NCBI RefSeq assembly: GCF_035581345.1
Contig: NZ_CP141608.1
Span: 1,444,001-1,508,000, forward strand
DNA from: Pseudomonas sp. JQ170C
GTDB lineage: Bacteria; Pseudomonadota; Gammaproteobacteria; Pseudomonadales; Pseudomonadaceae
Reading direction: 5' to 3'
DNA length: 64,000 bases
Below are positions 45,727 to 53,483 of the stretch, piece after piece; position 1 is the stretch's first letter; each line of letters begins with the position of its first letter. The position numbers and the translations under genes are program-made. The notes under the pieces were generated by a model. That model saw only the letters and a list, made by a program, of their open reading frames with translations, made no database searches and had not been told where the DNA came from.

Positions 45727-45792
45727 GGGTTGCAAATCATTCGCTTTAACTTGCGGTTTGAGTGCGCGGTTTTCTTTTTCGGACTGATGTAG

Positions 45793-46488
45793 ATGAAAGT
45801 GCTGGTTGTGGAAGATCACGAGGCGCTGCGCGGATTGCTGGTCGATCATCTGGTGCAGGCCGGCTTTGCCGTGGATGCCGCAGCCAGTGGCCGCGAGGCC
45901 CTGGCGTGGCTGGAACTGGGCAGTTACGACGCGATGCTGCTCGACCTGGGGCTGCCGGACATGGATGGCATGGCCTTGCTGGACAAGCGCCGGGGCACTG
46001 CCAATGCCGACCTGCCCTGTATCGTGCTGACTGCACGGGATGCCCTGCACAGCCGGGTGGCGGGCCTGAATGCCGGGGCCGACGACTACATTCTCAAGCC
46101 GTTCGATATGCAAGAGCTGGAGGCGCGCCTGCGTGCCGTGTTGCGTCGCCCCGGCAGCCGCGTGGACACGGTGATGCGTTGTGGCAACCTGGTGCTGCAA
46201 CCGCAAACTCGCCATATGTCGGTCGATGGCAACGCCGAGGTGGTCCTGCTGGCGCGTCGCGAAGCCATGCTGCTTGAAGAGATGCTGCGGATTGTCCCGG
46301 GTATCGTGATCAAGGAGCGATTGGAGGAGCGTCTTTACGCCTTCAACGAACCGGTCACCCCCAATGCCATCGAGGCACTGGTCTCGCGCTTGCGGCGCAA
46401 GCTGGCGTGCGCCGGTGCCGACAGTCGAATCGACACCGTGCGCGGGCTCGGCTACCGGCTCCAGCAGGTCGATACCGCCAATGGCTAA
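45793..46488 (+). CDS. OmpR-family response regulator
   Basis: 231-residue regulator. The receiver domain (1-115) has phospho-acceptor Asp51 in LLDLGLPDMDG, Asp8 in the acidic pocket, Thr80 in LTARD and Lys102 in ILKPFD. The winged-helix DNA-binding domain fills residues 130-225, with AIEALVSRLRRKL as the recognition region. It is coupled to the sensor kinase gene by an eight-base overlap and is divergent from the TonB receptor, as in the Pfe/Pir-type systems that control siderophore receptors in Pseudomonas. Confidence 0.93.
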   Translation: MKVLVVEDHEALRGLLVDHLVQAGFAVDAAASGREALAWLELGSYDAMLLDLGLPDMDGMALLDKRRGTANADLPCIVLTARDALHSRVAGLNAGADDYILKPFDMQELEARLRAVLRRPGSRVDTVMRCGNLVLQPQTRHMSVDGNAEVVLLARREAMLLEEMLRIVPGIVIKERLEERLYAFNEPVTPNAIEALVSRLRRKLACAGADSRIDTVRGLGYRLQQVDTANG

Positions 46489-47785
46489 GCGCAGCCTGCG
46501 CTGGCGTCTGCTCACGGCAATGTTGGTGGTATTCGCCCTCGGCTTCGGCAACCTGGCGATCTACCTGTACGGCACGCGCGATGCACTGCGCCGGGCGGTG
46601 ATGACCATCGAGGCCCAGGTGATAGCCAATGGTTTCAGCGCCAGTAGTGATCCCGCGAGCCTGCCGAGTCACTACGCGGGCGGTGAGTTGTCGTATTCCT
46701 TGTACGCGGCGGACGCTCAGCTGTTGTGGATGTCGCCCAACCTGAAACACCCGCGTCGCCTCAAACAACCCAGCGATGACGGCGGTGGCTTGTACTGGAG
46801 TGCCTTCAGCGGTCGCGTGGTCAGTGTTCCGGTGCGCTTGGCAGACGGGGCGATACTGATGGTCGCCAAGCAAGACACGCTGGAGCGCGAAGTGATTGGT
46901 GACCTGCTGGCGGCCCGCTTGCAGCACAGCCTGGTGCTCATGGTGCCGATCGGCCTGGTATCGCTGGTGCTGATTCTGCTGTTGCTGCACTGGTCGTTGC
47001 GCCCGGTATATGCGGCGGCAAAACAGGCACGCGGCATCGGCCCGGCACGCCCCTCCCAACGTATTTTCCTGGCGCATCTACCCAGTGAGATCCAGCCCTT
47101 GGCCGATGCCGCCAACAGTGCCCTGGATCGTCTGGCTGCCGCCTATACCGCTGAAAAGCGCTTTGTTGCCGACGCCGCCCATGAACTGCGCACACCGCTG
47201 ACCGTGCTGGACCTGCGCCTGCAGGCGGCTCGCCGTGACGGGCAGATGCAATGGCCGGCACTGGAAGCCGAGATGCAGCAAATGCGTCGGCTGGTGACGC
47301 AATTGCTGGAACTGGCCCGCCAGGAGGGTGAGGCCAGCGAGGGCTCGGCCATGGAGCAGCAGACCAACCTGTCACGTGTCACCCGCGAGGTGTGTGCTGC
47401 CTTGTTGCCTTTGTTCGAGGCGCGCGGGCGCCTGCTTGAGGTCGATATCGCCGAGGGCTGCGAGTGCCGGGGCAACGCCGACCAATTGCGCGAGGCGCTG
47501 GCCAACTTACTGGAGAACGCACTGGTCCACGGCCAGGGGTGTGTGCAGGTTGCCTTGTACCGCTGCGGGCAGGCGTTGCACCTGGACGTTGCCGACCAGG
47601 GCGTCGAGATCGAGGCAGCAGAACGGGAGGCGATGTTCCTGCGTTTTCGCAAGGGCCGGCAAAGTACTCAAGGCACCGGGCTCGGATTGGCAATCGTGCG
47701 CCAGATCGTGCAGAACGCTGGCGGGCGGGTAGCGTTTGTCGAGGCGCCGACTACCACGGTGCGGGTTGCGCTGACACCGGTTTGA
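46481..47785 (+). CDS. Sensor histidine kinase
   Basis: 434-residue membrane sensor. Two membrane helices (residues about 8-28 and 145-170) enclose a periplasmic sensing domain of about 115 residues. A short HAMP-like linker precedes the H-box VADAAHELRTPLTVLDLRLQ with the phospho-His, and the ATP domain has N-box NLLENALVHG, a DQGVEI G1-type box and GTGLGLAIVRQI. The ATG at 46481 overlaps the regulator stop; the frame is open upstream inside the regulator gene. Probable signal is the siderophore or metal handled by the adjacent receptor. Confidence 0.92.
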   Translation: MAKRSLRWRLLTAMLVVFALGFGNLAIYLYGTRDALRRAVMTIEAQVIANGFSASSDPASLPSHYAGGELSYSLYAADAQLLWMSPNLKHPRRLKQPSDDGGGLYWSAFSGRVVSVPVRLADGAILMVAKQDTLEREVIGDLLAARLQHSLVLMVPIGLVSLVLILLLLHWSLRPVYAAAKQARGIGPARPSQRIFLAHLPSEIQPLADAANSALDRLAAAYTAEKRFVADAAHELRTPLTVLDLRLQAARRDGQMQWPALEAEMQQMRRLVTQLLELARQEGEASEGSAMEQQTNLSRVTREVCAALLPLFEARGRLLEVDIAEGCECRGNADQLREALANLLENALVHGQGCVQVALYRCGQALHLDVADQGVEIEAAEREAMFLRFRKGRQSTQGTGLGLAIVRQIVQNAGGRVAFVEAPTTTVRVALTPV

Positions 47786-47814
47786 GCGTTGGGTGGCGAC
47801 GGAAAAATCCTGAA

Positions 47815-47853
47815 TTGATCGCTTGGAAAAAGTGCTATCTTATTTTGATAGCA
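47815..47853 (+). promoter_or_regulatory. hicAB promoter and operator
   Basis: TTGATC (47815-47820) with a TATCTT/TCTTAT box about 16 bases on makes a sigma70-like promoter. TGCTATC / GATAGCA, a perfect inverted repeat with a seven-base spacer (47833-47853), covers the -10 and start region and is a natural HicB operator. Confidence 0.65.
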
Positions 47854-47860
47854 TTTTCCG

Positions 47861-48115
47861 ATGAACAGTCGATATCGCAGAATCCTTGAAAACATTTTTC
47901 GTACGCCCACCAGCGCCAATCTGGTGTTCGCCGACATCGAAGCCCTGATCGTGCATTTGGGCGGAGAAGTGGTGGAGCGGGAGGGTTCCAGGGTCAAGCT
48001 GAAACTGGGCGCACAACAGTGGCTTTGTCACCGACCGCATCCGGGTAAAGAGGCCAAGCGTTATCAAGTTGAAGAAGCCCGCGAGTTTCTCCTGCGGGCA
48101 GGAGTTCACCCATGA
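47861..48115 (+). CDS. hicA: HicA-like toxin (type II toxin-antitoxin)
   Basis: 84-residue double-stranded RNA-binding-like mRNA interferase. It carries FRTPTSANLVFADIEALIVHLGGEVVEREGSRVKLKL and CHRPHPGKEAKRYQVEEAREFLLRAGV. The canonical GSHH motif is GSRV here, a known subfamily where His residues in HRPHP may serve instead. No ribosome site is visible before the ATG, which lies just eight bases after the operator, so translation may be weak or leaderless. The stop overlaps the hicB start (ATGA). Confidence 0.88.
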   Translation: MNSRYRRILENIFRTPTSANLVFADIEALIVHLGGEVVEREGSRVKLKLGAQQWLCHRPHPGKEAKRYQVEEAREFLLRAGVHP

Positions 48116-48444
48116 ACACGATGAACTACAAGGGATACAACGCCCGAATCGAGTACGACCCACGGGATGATATTTTCGTCGGTCGTGTACTTGGGGTGCG
48201 CGACATCATCAGTTTCCATGCCAGCTCCGTGAGTCAGTTGCACAAGGCCTTTCACCTGGCGCTGGACGACTACCTGGCTGACTGTATCGAACGGGGTGTG
48301 GCCCCTGAGCGGCCCGCTTCGGGCAAAGTCATGCTGCGTATTCGCCCCGAAGTTCACGCGGCTGCAACCATTGCCGCGCAGTCCCAGGGCAAGAGCCTCA
48401 ATCAATGGGCGGATGAAGTCTTCGAGCGTGCTGCCCAGGCATGA
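48112..48444 (+). CDS. hicB: HicB-like antitoxin
   Basis: 110-residue antitoxin. The N-terminal RNase-H-like fold reads MNYKGYNARIEYDPRDDIFVGRVLGV with the family's FHASSVSQLHKAFHLALDDYL, and the C-terminal ribbon-helix-helix is VMLRIRPEVHAAATIAAQSQGKSLNQWADEVFERAA. It neutralises HicA and, through the RHH, probably represses the hicAB promoter at the inverted repeat upstream. Confidence 0.9.
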   Translation: MNTMNYKGYNARIEYDPRDDIFVGRVLGVRDIISFHASSVSQLHKAFHLALDDYLADCIERGVAPERPASGKVMLRIRPEVHAAATIAAQSQGKSLNQWADEVFERAAQA

Positions 48445-48529
48445 CAACGGGGGCAATTTCTTCCAATACAGCCAGGGGGATTCCCGCTTTAATGGCGCCT
48501 GTCTTCAATGCGGTCTCTGGAATCCCCTC

Positions 48530-49186
48530 ATGCCTTTTTCCAACGGTTTTCTCCTCAGCCTTTCCCTGTGCCTGGATATCGGTATCGCCAATATCGCCAT
48601 GATCACCCTGGCGATGCAGCGCGGTTTTCTCCAGGGCTTCTGGCTCGGGCTGGGGACCTGTGTGGGGGACCTGGTGTATGCCGTGGCGGCGCTGGCGGGG
48701 ATGACCGTGCTGCTGCAGTTCGAGACGGTGCGCTGGGTGTTGTGGCTGGGCGGCTCGGTGCTGCTGGTGTGGTTTGCCGTGAAGATGCTGCTGGCGGCCT
48801 GGCGCGGGGAGGGCCATGTGCAGGCGGGCGAAGTGGTGGTGGAGTCGGGCTGGCGCGAGTTCGTTCGCGGGATCGTTCTGGCCATGTCTTCGCCCAGTGC
48901 GATTCTGTGGTTTGCCGCGGTGGGGGGCGTGCTGATCTCCCGCTCCGGCGGTGGCAGCTTGATGGAGGCCGGGCTGTTTCTGTCGGGCTTTTTGGCTGCC
49001 GGCCTGCTCTGGTGCCTGTCGCTGTGCCTGATCGCCAGTCACGGCGGGCGGCTGTTGGGGGACCGGCTGTTGACCTGGTCGTATCTGCTTTCGGCGGCGA
49101 TTTTCTGCTACTTCGCCGTCTATGTGATTCTCTCTGGCTATCGCGAATTCATCCTCGCCGTACCGGCTGCTACAGCGGGTCTATAA
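48530..49186 (+). CDS. LysE family amino acid exporter
   Basis: 218-residue inner-membrane protein with about six hydrophobic helices. The N-terminal FLLSLSLCLDIGIANIAMITLAMQRGFLQGFWLGLGTCVGDLVY is the LysE/RhtB signature. The ATG at 48530 (MPFSNGF) is the first that makes sense; the frame is open upstream in the hicB region. It probably exports an amino acid, substrate unknown. The AraC gene at 49386 on the other strand may belong functionally, but that is inference. Confidence 0.9.
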   Translation: MPFSNGFLLSLSLCLDIGIANIAMITLAMQRGFLQGFWLGLGTCVGDLVYAVAALAGMTVLLQFETVRWVLWLGGSVLLVWFAVKMLLAAWRGEGHVQAGEVVVESGWREFVRGIVLAMSSPSAILWFAAVGGVLISRSGGGSLMEAGLFLSGFLAAGLLWCLSLCLIASHGGRLLGDRLLTWSYLLSAAIFCYFAVYVILSGYREFILAVPAATAGL

Positions 49187-49236
49187 TCAGTCGGGGCACC
49201 CGTGCGCAGGTGCCGTCCGGCCGGAGGATCTTCGAG

Positions 49237-49350
49237 ATGAAAGGTCTGGATGCGAAAAAGATGGCCAAGAAAAAGCCCCTGAAAACCGCTGAAGAAAAAC
49301 GTGCCGCCAAACGCGCCAAGCGCTCGGCAGGCAGTGGTTTTCTCCCCTAG
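49237..49350 (+). CDS. Small basic Lys/Ala-rich protein
   Basis: 37-residue protein (MKGLDAKKMAKKKPLKTAEEK followed by a second basic run). A good CGGAGGATC ribosome site lies ten bases before the ATG and a strong terminator ten bases after the stop, so it looks like a real short gene. It may bind nucleic acid because of its charge. No function is known to me. Confidence 0.6.
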   Translation: MKGLDAKKMAKKKPLKTAEEKRAAKRAKRSAGSGFLP

Positions 49351-49360
49351 CTAGCGACCG

Positions 49361-49386
49361 GAGCCCCGTAAGGGGCTCTTTTGTTT
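49361..49386. terminator. Rho-independent terminator
   Basis: GAGCCCC / GGGGCTC stem, four-base loop and TTTTGTTT tail, ending the lysE-small protein transcript. The convergent AraC stop codon lies at its right edge. Confidence 0.9.
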
Positions 49387-50189
49387 CAAGGGCGTCGGAA
49401 CGCGGCTGAGTAGGCCGCCGGGGTGACGCCCATGACCTTGCCAAACGCATTGATGAAATGACTCTGATCGTAGAAGCCCAGGCCCAGCGCCACATCCCTG
49501 GGGTGCGCCCCTGTGCGTAACTGCTGGCGCGCTTCGATCAGGCGCAGTTGCATGTGGTACTGCAGCGGCCCCAGGCCCATGGCTTTCTTGAAGCAGCGCA
49601 CGAAGTGAAATTTGCTCAGGCCCGCCGCGTGCGCCAGTTGTTCAAGCGTCAGGCGTTGATGAAGCTGGGCGCGCATCAGTGCCACGCTGCGCTCGATGGC
49701 CGGTGCCTGTTCACCGTTGGCCGAGGGTGCCTGTTCAAACAAGGTGGCCAGCAGCTGGAGCAATGCGGCTTCCTGTTCGGCCGCTGTGGTCGAGCCTGCG
49801 AAGTCGATGATTGAACGGTACAGCGCAGGTTGCTGCAACACCCCTTGTTCAAAGGTCGGGCAGCCGTGCCCGGGGCCGAGATTGTGCTCGCGGATCAGGC
49901 GCTGCAACGCATTGATGTCCAGGTGCAGGCTGATGTACTCGACCCCCTGCGGGCCGAACTCCGAAGCTTGTACAGCCAGCGGGTTGTAAAGCGTCACAGT
50001 GCCGGCCGGCACCTCCAGGTGCTTGCCGTCGAGCCAGATCTGTTCGTGCCCCGACACGTTGGCGCCCAGCACCAGCTCGTCATGGGTGTGGCGGGGAAAG
50101 CTCGCGGCGCTTGCGCGCACCCATGACGACTCGATCAGGCCGCAGGCATGCAGGGGTTCTGCGATCAGTGTCATGGGTTGATTCCGCAT
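49386..50189 (-). CDS. AraC family regulator
   Basis: 267-residue regulator: cupin-type effector domain at the N-terminus (HTHDELVLGANVSGHEQIWLDGKHLEVPAGTVTLYNP, residues about 32-80) and a double HTH at residues 170-265, with LTLEQLAHAAGLSKFHFVRCFKKAMG and DVALGLGFYDQSHFINAFGKVMGVTPAAY. This is the ligand-binding AraC type found next to LysE exporters, and a lysE-like gene lies just beyond it, convergent. A second in-frame ATG at 50174 is possible as the start. Confidence 0.9.
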   Translation of the reverse strand: MRNQPMTLIAEPLHACGLIESSWVRASAASFPRHTHDELVLGANVSGHEQIWLDGKHLEVPAGTVTLYNPLAVQASEFGPQGVEYISLHLDINALQRLIREHNLGPGHGCPTFEQGVLQQPALYRSIIDFAGSTTAAEQEAALLQLLATLFEQAPSANGEQAPAIERSVALMRAQLHQRLTLEQLAHAAGLSKFHFVRCFKKAMGLGPLQYHMQLRLIEARQQLRTGAHPRDVALGLGFYDQSHFINAFGKVMGVTPAAYSAAFRRP

Positions 50190-50276
50190 TGGAGTAATTG
50201 CGACTACGCTAGCGGACGACCCTGCTGCCCCGCAATGCCCGGGCAGCCCAACGATTCATTCAAGGAGGCAAAGGAC

Positions 50277-50768
50277 ATGTCCATCCCGAATCACGTTGCA
50301 ATCGAGCCTGTGCGAATTGAAGAGGGCCAGCGCCTTGTCATCGCCGGTATGGGGGGCCGTTTCACGCAGTCCACGACCCACGAGATCCCGACGCTGTGGC
50401 AGCGTTTCGAGCCCTATATCGGCCGGGTGACAGGGCAGGTCGGCGCGCACACCTACGGCGTGTGCTGCAACGCCGACGGCAAAGGCCATTTCGATTACAT
50501 CGCCGGGGTGCAGGTGGAGGACGCCGAAATGTTGCCGGCCGACTTTCAGCATGTCGACCTCAAGCCCCAGCGCTATGCGGTGTTCGAGCACCACGGTAGC
50601 GTCGATACCCTCAAGGCGACTTTCCAGGCCATCTGGAACGACTGGCTGCCGTCCTCCGGAGAGCGGGTTGCCCAGGCACCGGAATTCGAGCGTTATGGCA
50701 AGGATTTCGATCCGTTCGACAGCCGCAGCGTGATGGAGATTTGGTTGCCGTTGGAGCGACGCAACTAA
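50277..50768 (+). CDS. GyrI-like/AraC effector-binding domain protein
   Basis: 163-residue stand-alone SOUL/GyrI-like fold. Family features: RIEEGQRLVIAGMGGRFTQ at the start, the VEDAEMLPADFQHVDLKPQRYAVFEHHG strand, and a C-terminal FDPFDSRSVMEIWLPL. It lacks the DNA-binding domain, like SbmC/GyrI. Binding of small toxic molecules is likely; a role in gyrase protection is only analogy. AAGGAGGCAAAGGAC precedes the ATG. Confidence 0.88.
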   Translation: MSIPNHVAIEPVRIEEGQRLVIAGMGGRFTQSTTHEIPTLWQRFEPYIGRVTGQVGAHTYGVCCNADGKGHFDYIAGVQVEDAEMLPADFQHVDLKPQRYAVFEHHGSVDTLKATFQAIWNDWLPSSGERVAQAPEFERYGKDFDPFDSRSVMEIWLPLERRN

Positions 50769-50784
50769 AAAAGTGACCCGCTGC

Positions 50785-50810
50785 TGTCGATTCCTCGCGC
50801 CGTGATTCGA
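50785..50810 (+). promoter_or_regulatory. Candidate ECF42 promoter
   Basis: TGTCGA at 50785-50790 with CGA at 50808-50810 (17-base spacer), 64 bases before the first gene of the ECF operon. As I recall, ECF42 promoters use TGTCGA at -35 and a CGA-type -10, so this would be autoregulatory. A second TGTCGA at 50850 is too close to the ATG to be a clear promoter. Confidence 0.45.
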
Positions 50811-50873
50811 CCATCTGTGAACGCGCCGATTCGTTCGGCGCCTGACACCTGTCGAACCGCAGAGGACACGACC

Positions 50874-51308
50874 ATGAACAATGCCGCCGAAACTGAGATC
50901 CGCCAGCTGATCGAACGCTGGATTCCCGCCGTCCGAGCCCGGGACATTCCTGCGATCACCGCCCCTTACGCCGACGATATCCTTGCCTTCGATGCCGTCA
51001 AGGAACTGCAGTTCAAGGGTAAGGCCGCCTACACCGCCCATTGGCAAGCCTGCATGGAGCATTGCCCCGGCGAGATGGTCTTTGAAATGGAACAACTGCA
51101 GATCCATGCCACCCCGGAACTGGGGTTCGCTCACTGGCTCAACCGTTGCGGCCCCGGCGGCGACGAGGGCGGCGAGGATAAAAGCTGCTATATGCGCGTC
51201 ACGGTCGGCTACAAGCGGATCGGCGGGCAGTGGAAGGTGATTCATGAACACTGGTCGGCGCCATTCGACATGGAAACCGGAGCGGCCCTGTTCTCGCTCA
51301 AGCCCTGA
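50874..51308 (+). CDS. NTF2-like/SnoaL-type protein
   Basis: 144-residue single-domain protein of the nuclear transport factor 2 fold (DUF4440/SnoaL type). The helix-strand pattern AAETEIRQLIERWIPAVRARDIPAITAPYADDILAFDAV is typical, and the C-terminal strand VIHEHWSAPFDMETGAA closes the cone. Catalytic residues cannot be named. AGAGGA precedes the ATG. First gene of a four-gene cluster with YciI, SRPBCC and a sigma factor. Confidence 0.85.
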   Translation: MNNAAETEIRQLIERWIPAVRARDIPAITAPYADDILAFDAVKELQFKGKAAYTAHWQACMEHCPGEMVFEMEQLQIHATPELGFAHWLNRCGPGGDEGGEDKSCYMRVTVGYKRIGGQWKVIHEHWSAPFDMETGAALFSLKP

Positions 51309-51395
51309 CCTGAAAACCCCGAGGGTTATGCCGAATCGCGCTTTCTCCGGAAGCGCGGTATGCAGCCATAGTGTGCATCTGCTGTGGAGACGACG

Positions 51396-51740
51396 ATGAA
51401 ATACCTTTGCCTGGTCTACTGTGAAGAAGGCCTGTTGCACAGCCTGCCCGACAGCCCCGCCGATGCCGAGTGCATGGCCTATGCCGAGTCGATCCAGGGC
51501 AGCGGGCGGATGCTCGCCGCCGAAGCGCTCAAGCCTGTGCAGACGGCAACCACGGTGCGTGTGCGCGGTGGGCACATGAGCCTGACCGATGGGCCTTTTG
51601 CCGAGACCAAGGAGCAACTGGCCGGCTTCTATCTGGTCGATGCCCGCGACCTGAACGAAGCGTTGAATATTGCCAAGGGCATCCCTGCCGCCCGGGTCGG
51701 CAGTGTCGAAGTGAGGCCGATCCGCGAGCTACAACCCTGA
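51396..51740 (+). CDS. YciI/DGPF domain protein
   Basis: 114-residue YCII-fold protein. The DGPF signature is seen exactly as LTDGPFAETKEQLAGFYLVDARDLNEAL. The start MKYLCLVYCEE at 51396 is preferred to the ATG at 51384. Such proteins are conserved partners of ECF42 sigma factors; their biochemical role is not settled, although YCII folds often act in small-molecule chemistry. Confidence 0.92.
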   Translation: MKYLCLVYCEEGLLHSLPDSPADAECMAYAESIQGSGRMLAAEALKPVQTATTVRVRGGHMSLTDGPFAETKEQLAGFYLVDARDLNEALNIAKGIPAARVGSVEVRPIRELQP

Positions 51741-51759
51741 AACGAAGGAGAACAACAAG

Positions 51760-52245
51760 ATGAGCCTTCATCCGCCAGGAGCAGCGCAGTACGAACTGTC
51801 CCTCAGCCGCCTGATCGATGCACCTCGTCGCAAGGTGTTCCAGGCATGGACCGAGCCCGAGCTGCTGGCGCAGTGGTGGGGCCCCAACGGCATGACCACG
51901 CCCCTGTGCGAGATGCAGTTGTGGGTAGGGGGGCTGTTTCGCACGGTGATGCAGGCACCGGACGGTACTGAATACCCGAACCAGGGCGTGTTCCTGGAGA
52001 TTGTCGCCCCCGAGCGAATTGTCTTCACCGATGCCTTCGGGCCCGGCTGGGTGCCGTCGAACAAGGCATTCATGACGGCGGTGGTGACCTTTGAAGACGT
52101 GCGCGGCAAGACCCAGTACACCGCACGCGCCTGGCACTGGAACGCTGCCGATTGTCTGGCCCATGAAGAAATGGGTTTTCATCGCGGCTGGGGCGAAAGC
52201 CTCGACCGGCTGGTGGCGCTGGTGACTACCCAGATGCCGGGCTGA
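51760..52245 (+). CDS. SRPBCC (AHSA1-like) domain protein
   Basis: 161-residue START-like fold. The hallmark LSRLIDAPRRKVFQAWTEPELLAQWWGPNG opens the protein and GVFLEIVAPERIVFTDAFGPGW follows in the middle. Binds a hydrophobic ligand or partner protein; no clear function. It begins 19 bases after the YciI gene and overlaps the sigma factor start (TGATG), so it belongs to the same transcript. Confidence 0.9.
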   Translation: MSLHPPGAAQYELSLSRLIDAPRRKVFQAWTEPELLAQWWGPNGMTTPLCEMQLWVGGLFRTVMQAPDGTEYPNQGVFLEIVAPERIVFTDAFGPGWVPSNKAFMTAVVTFEDVRGKTQYTARAWHWNAADCLAHEEMGFHRGWGESLDRLVALVTTQMPG

Positions 52246-53480
52246 TGACGACACAGGCGTTGGTACGGGCCGAGGTCGAGTCGGTCTACACCCGCGAGTC
52301 GCGGCGCATCCTGGCAACCCTGATTCGCTTGCTGGGGGATTTCGACCTGGCCGAGGAGGCCATGCACGAAGCGTTTTTCGTCGCCGTCGAGCGTTGGCAG
52401 CGCGATGGCGTCCCCGCCAATCCCCGGGCCTGGCTGGTGTCCACCGGGCGCTTCAAGGCCATCGACGGGCTGCGCCGACGCGCGCGTTTCGACCGCTCTC
52501 AGGCGCAGTTGATGATGGCCCTGGAGGTGCTGGAGGACGATCAAGTGAATGTCGAGGAGCTGGAAGACGATCGCCTGCGCCTGATCTTCACCTGCTGCCA
52601 CCCGGCGCTGGCCGCCGATGCCCAGGTGCCGCTCACCCTGCGCGAAGTCTGCGACTTGACCACCGAGGAAATCGCCCGGGCCTTTCTCCAAAGCCCGGCC
52701 ACCATTGCCCAGCGCATCGTGCGCGCCAAGGCCAAGATTCGCGACGCGAAAATCCCGTACCAGGTGCCGACGCTGGCCGAGTTGCCCGAGCGCCTCGATA
52801 GCGTCTTGCGGGTGATCTACCTGGTATTCAACGAAGGCTATTCGGCGTCATCGGGCGACAATCTGATGCGCAATGACCTCAGCGATGAAGCGATCCGCCT
52901 GGGACGGTTGCTGCAGCAATTGCTGCCCGATCCGGAAGTGCTGGGGTTGTTGGCCTTGATGCTGCTACAGGCCTCGCGACAGGCGGCGCGCAGTGATGAA
53001 CAGGGCGAGCTGATTGTGCTGGATGAGCAGGACCGCCGCTTGTGGAACCGTGAGTTGATCGCCGAGGGCAGCCAGCTGGTGCAGCAGGCGCTGCGCAGCC
53101 AGCAGTTCGGGGTGTACAGCCTGCAGGCGGCGATTGCCGCAGTGCATGCCGAAGCCGCCAGTGCCGAAGCGACAGACTGGGAAGAGATTGTCGGTTTATA
53201 CAATGTGCTGCTGCAGGGCTGGCCGTCGCCGGTGGTGGAGCTCAACCGTGCTGCGGCGTTGGCGCAGCGCGATGGTCCCGAGGTGGGGCTGGAAGCGGTG
53301 GAGGCGATTCTGGCCCGAGGCCAGTTGCAGGACTATCACCTGGCCCATGCCGCCCGGGCCGAACTGTGTCGGCAATTGGGGCGGCTGGAGCAGGCACGCG
53401 ATGCGTACCAGACCGCTCTGGGCCTGACTTTGCAAGGCGCCGAGCGGCGCTTTATCGAGCGCCGCCTGAGCGAGCTGTGA
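52245..53480 (+). CDS. ECF sigma factor of the ECF42 type
   Basis: 411-residue sigma factor, much longer than a standard ECF. Sigma region 2 is seen as LLGDFDLAEEAMHEAFFVAVERW with AWLVSTGRFKAIDGLRRRARF, and region 4 as LTLREVCDLTTEEIARAFLQSPATIAQRIVRAKAKIRD at about residue 125-165. A C-terminal extension of about 230 residues, helical and TPR-like, is the mark of ECF42 (DUF6596) proteins. No anti-sigma factor is nearby, and the DGPF partner lies upstream as expected. Confidence 0.92.
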   Translation: MTTQALVRAEVESVYTRESRRILATLIRLLGDFDLAEEAMHEAFFVAVERWQRDGVPANPRAWLVSTGRFKAIDGLRRRARFDRSQAQLMMALEVLEDDQVNVEELEDDRLRLIFTCCHPALAADAQVPLTLREVCDLTTEEIARAFLQSPATIAQRIVRAKAKIRDAKIPYQVPTLAELPERLDSVLRVIYLVFNEGYSASSGDNLMRNDLSDEAIRLGRLLQQLLPDPEVLGLLALMLLQASRQAARSDEQGELIVLDEQDRRLWNRELIAEGSQLVQQALRSQQFGVYSLQAAIAAVHAEAASAEATDWEEIVGLYNVLLQGWPSPVVELNRAAALAQRDGPEVGLEAVEAILARGQLQDYHLAHAARAELCRQLGRLEQARDAYQTALGLTLQGAERRFIERRLSEL

Positions 53481-53483
53481 ACC

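Noticed and set aside
45639..45739. Fur box in the TonB receptor promoter
   Set aside because: AT-rich parts such as AAATCAAAATAATAAGC give only weak matches to the 19-base Fur consensus; not enough to claim.
45619..46551. Extension of the TonB receptor frame by 311 codons upstream
   Set aside because: It lies antisense to the response-regulator gene; the true signal peptide starts at 45618.
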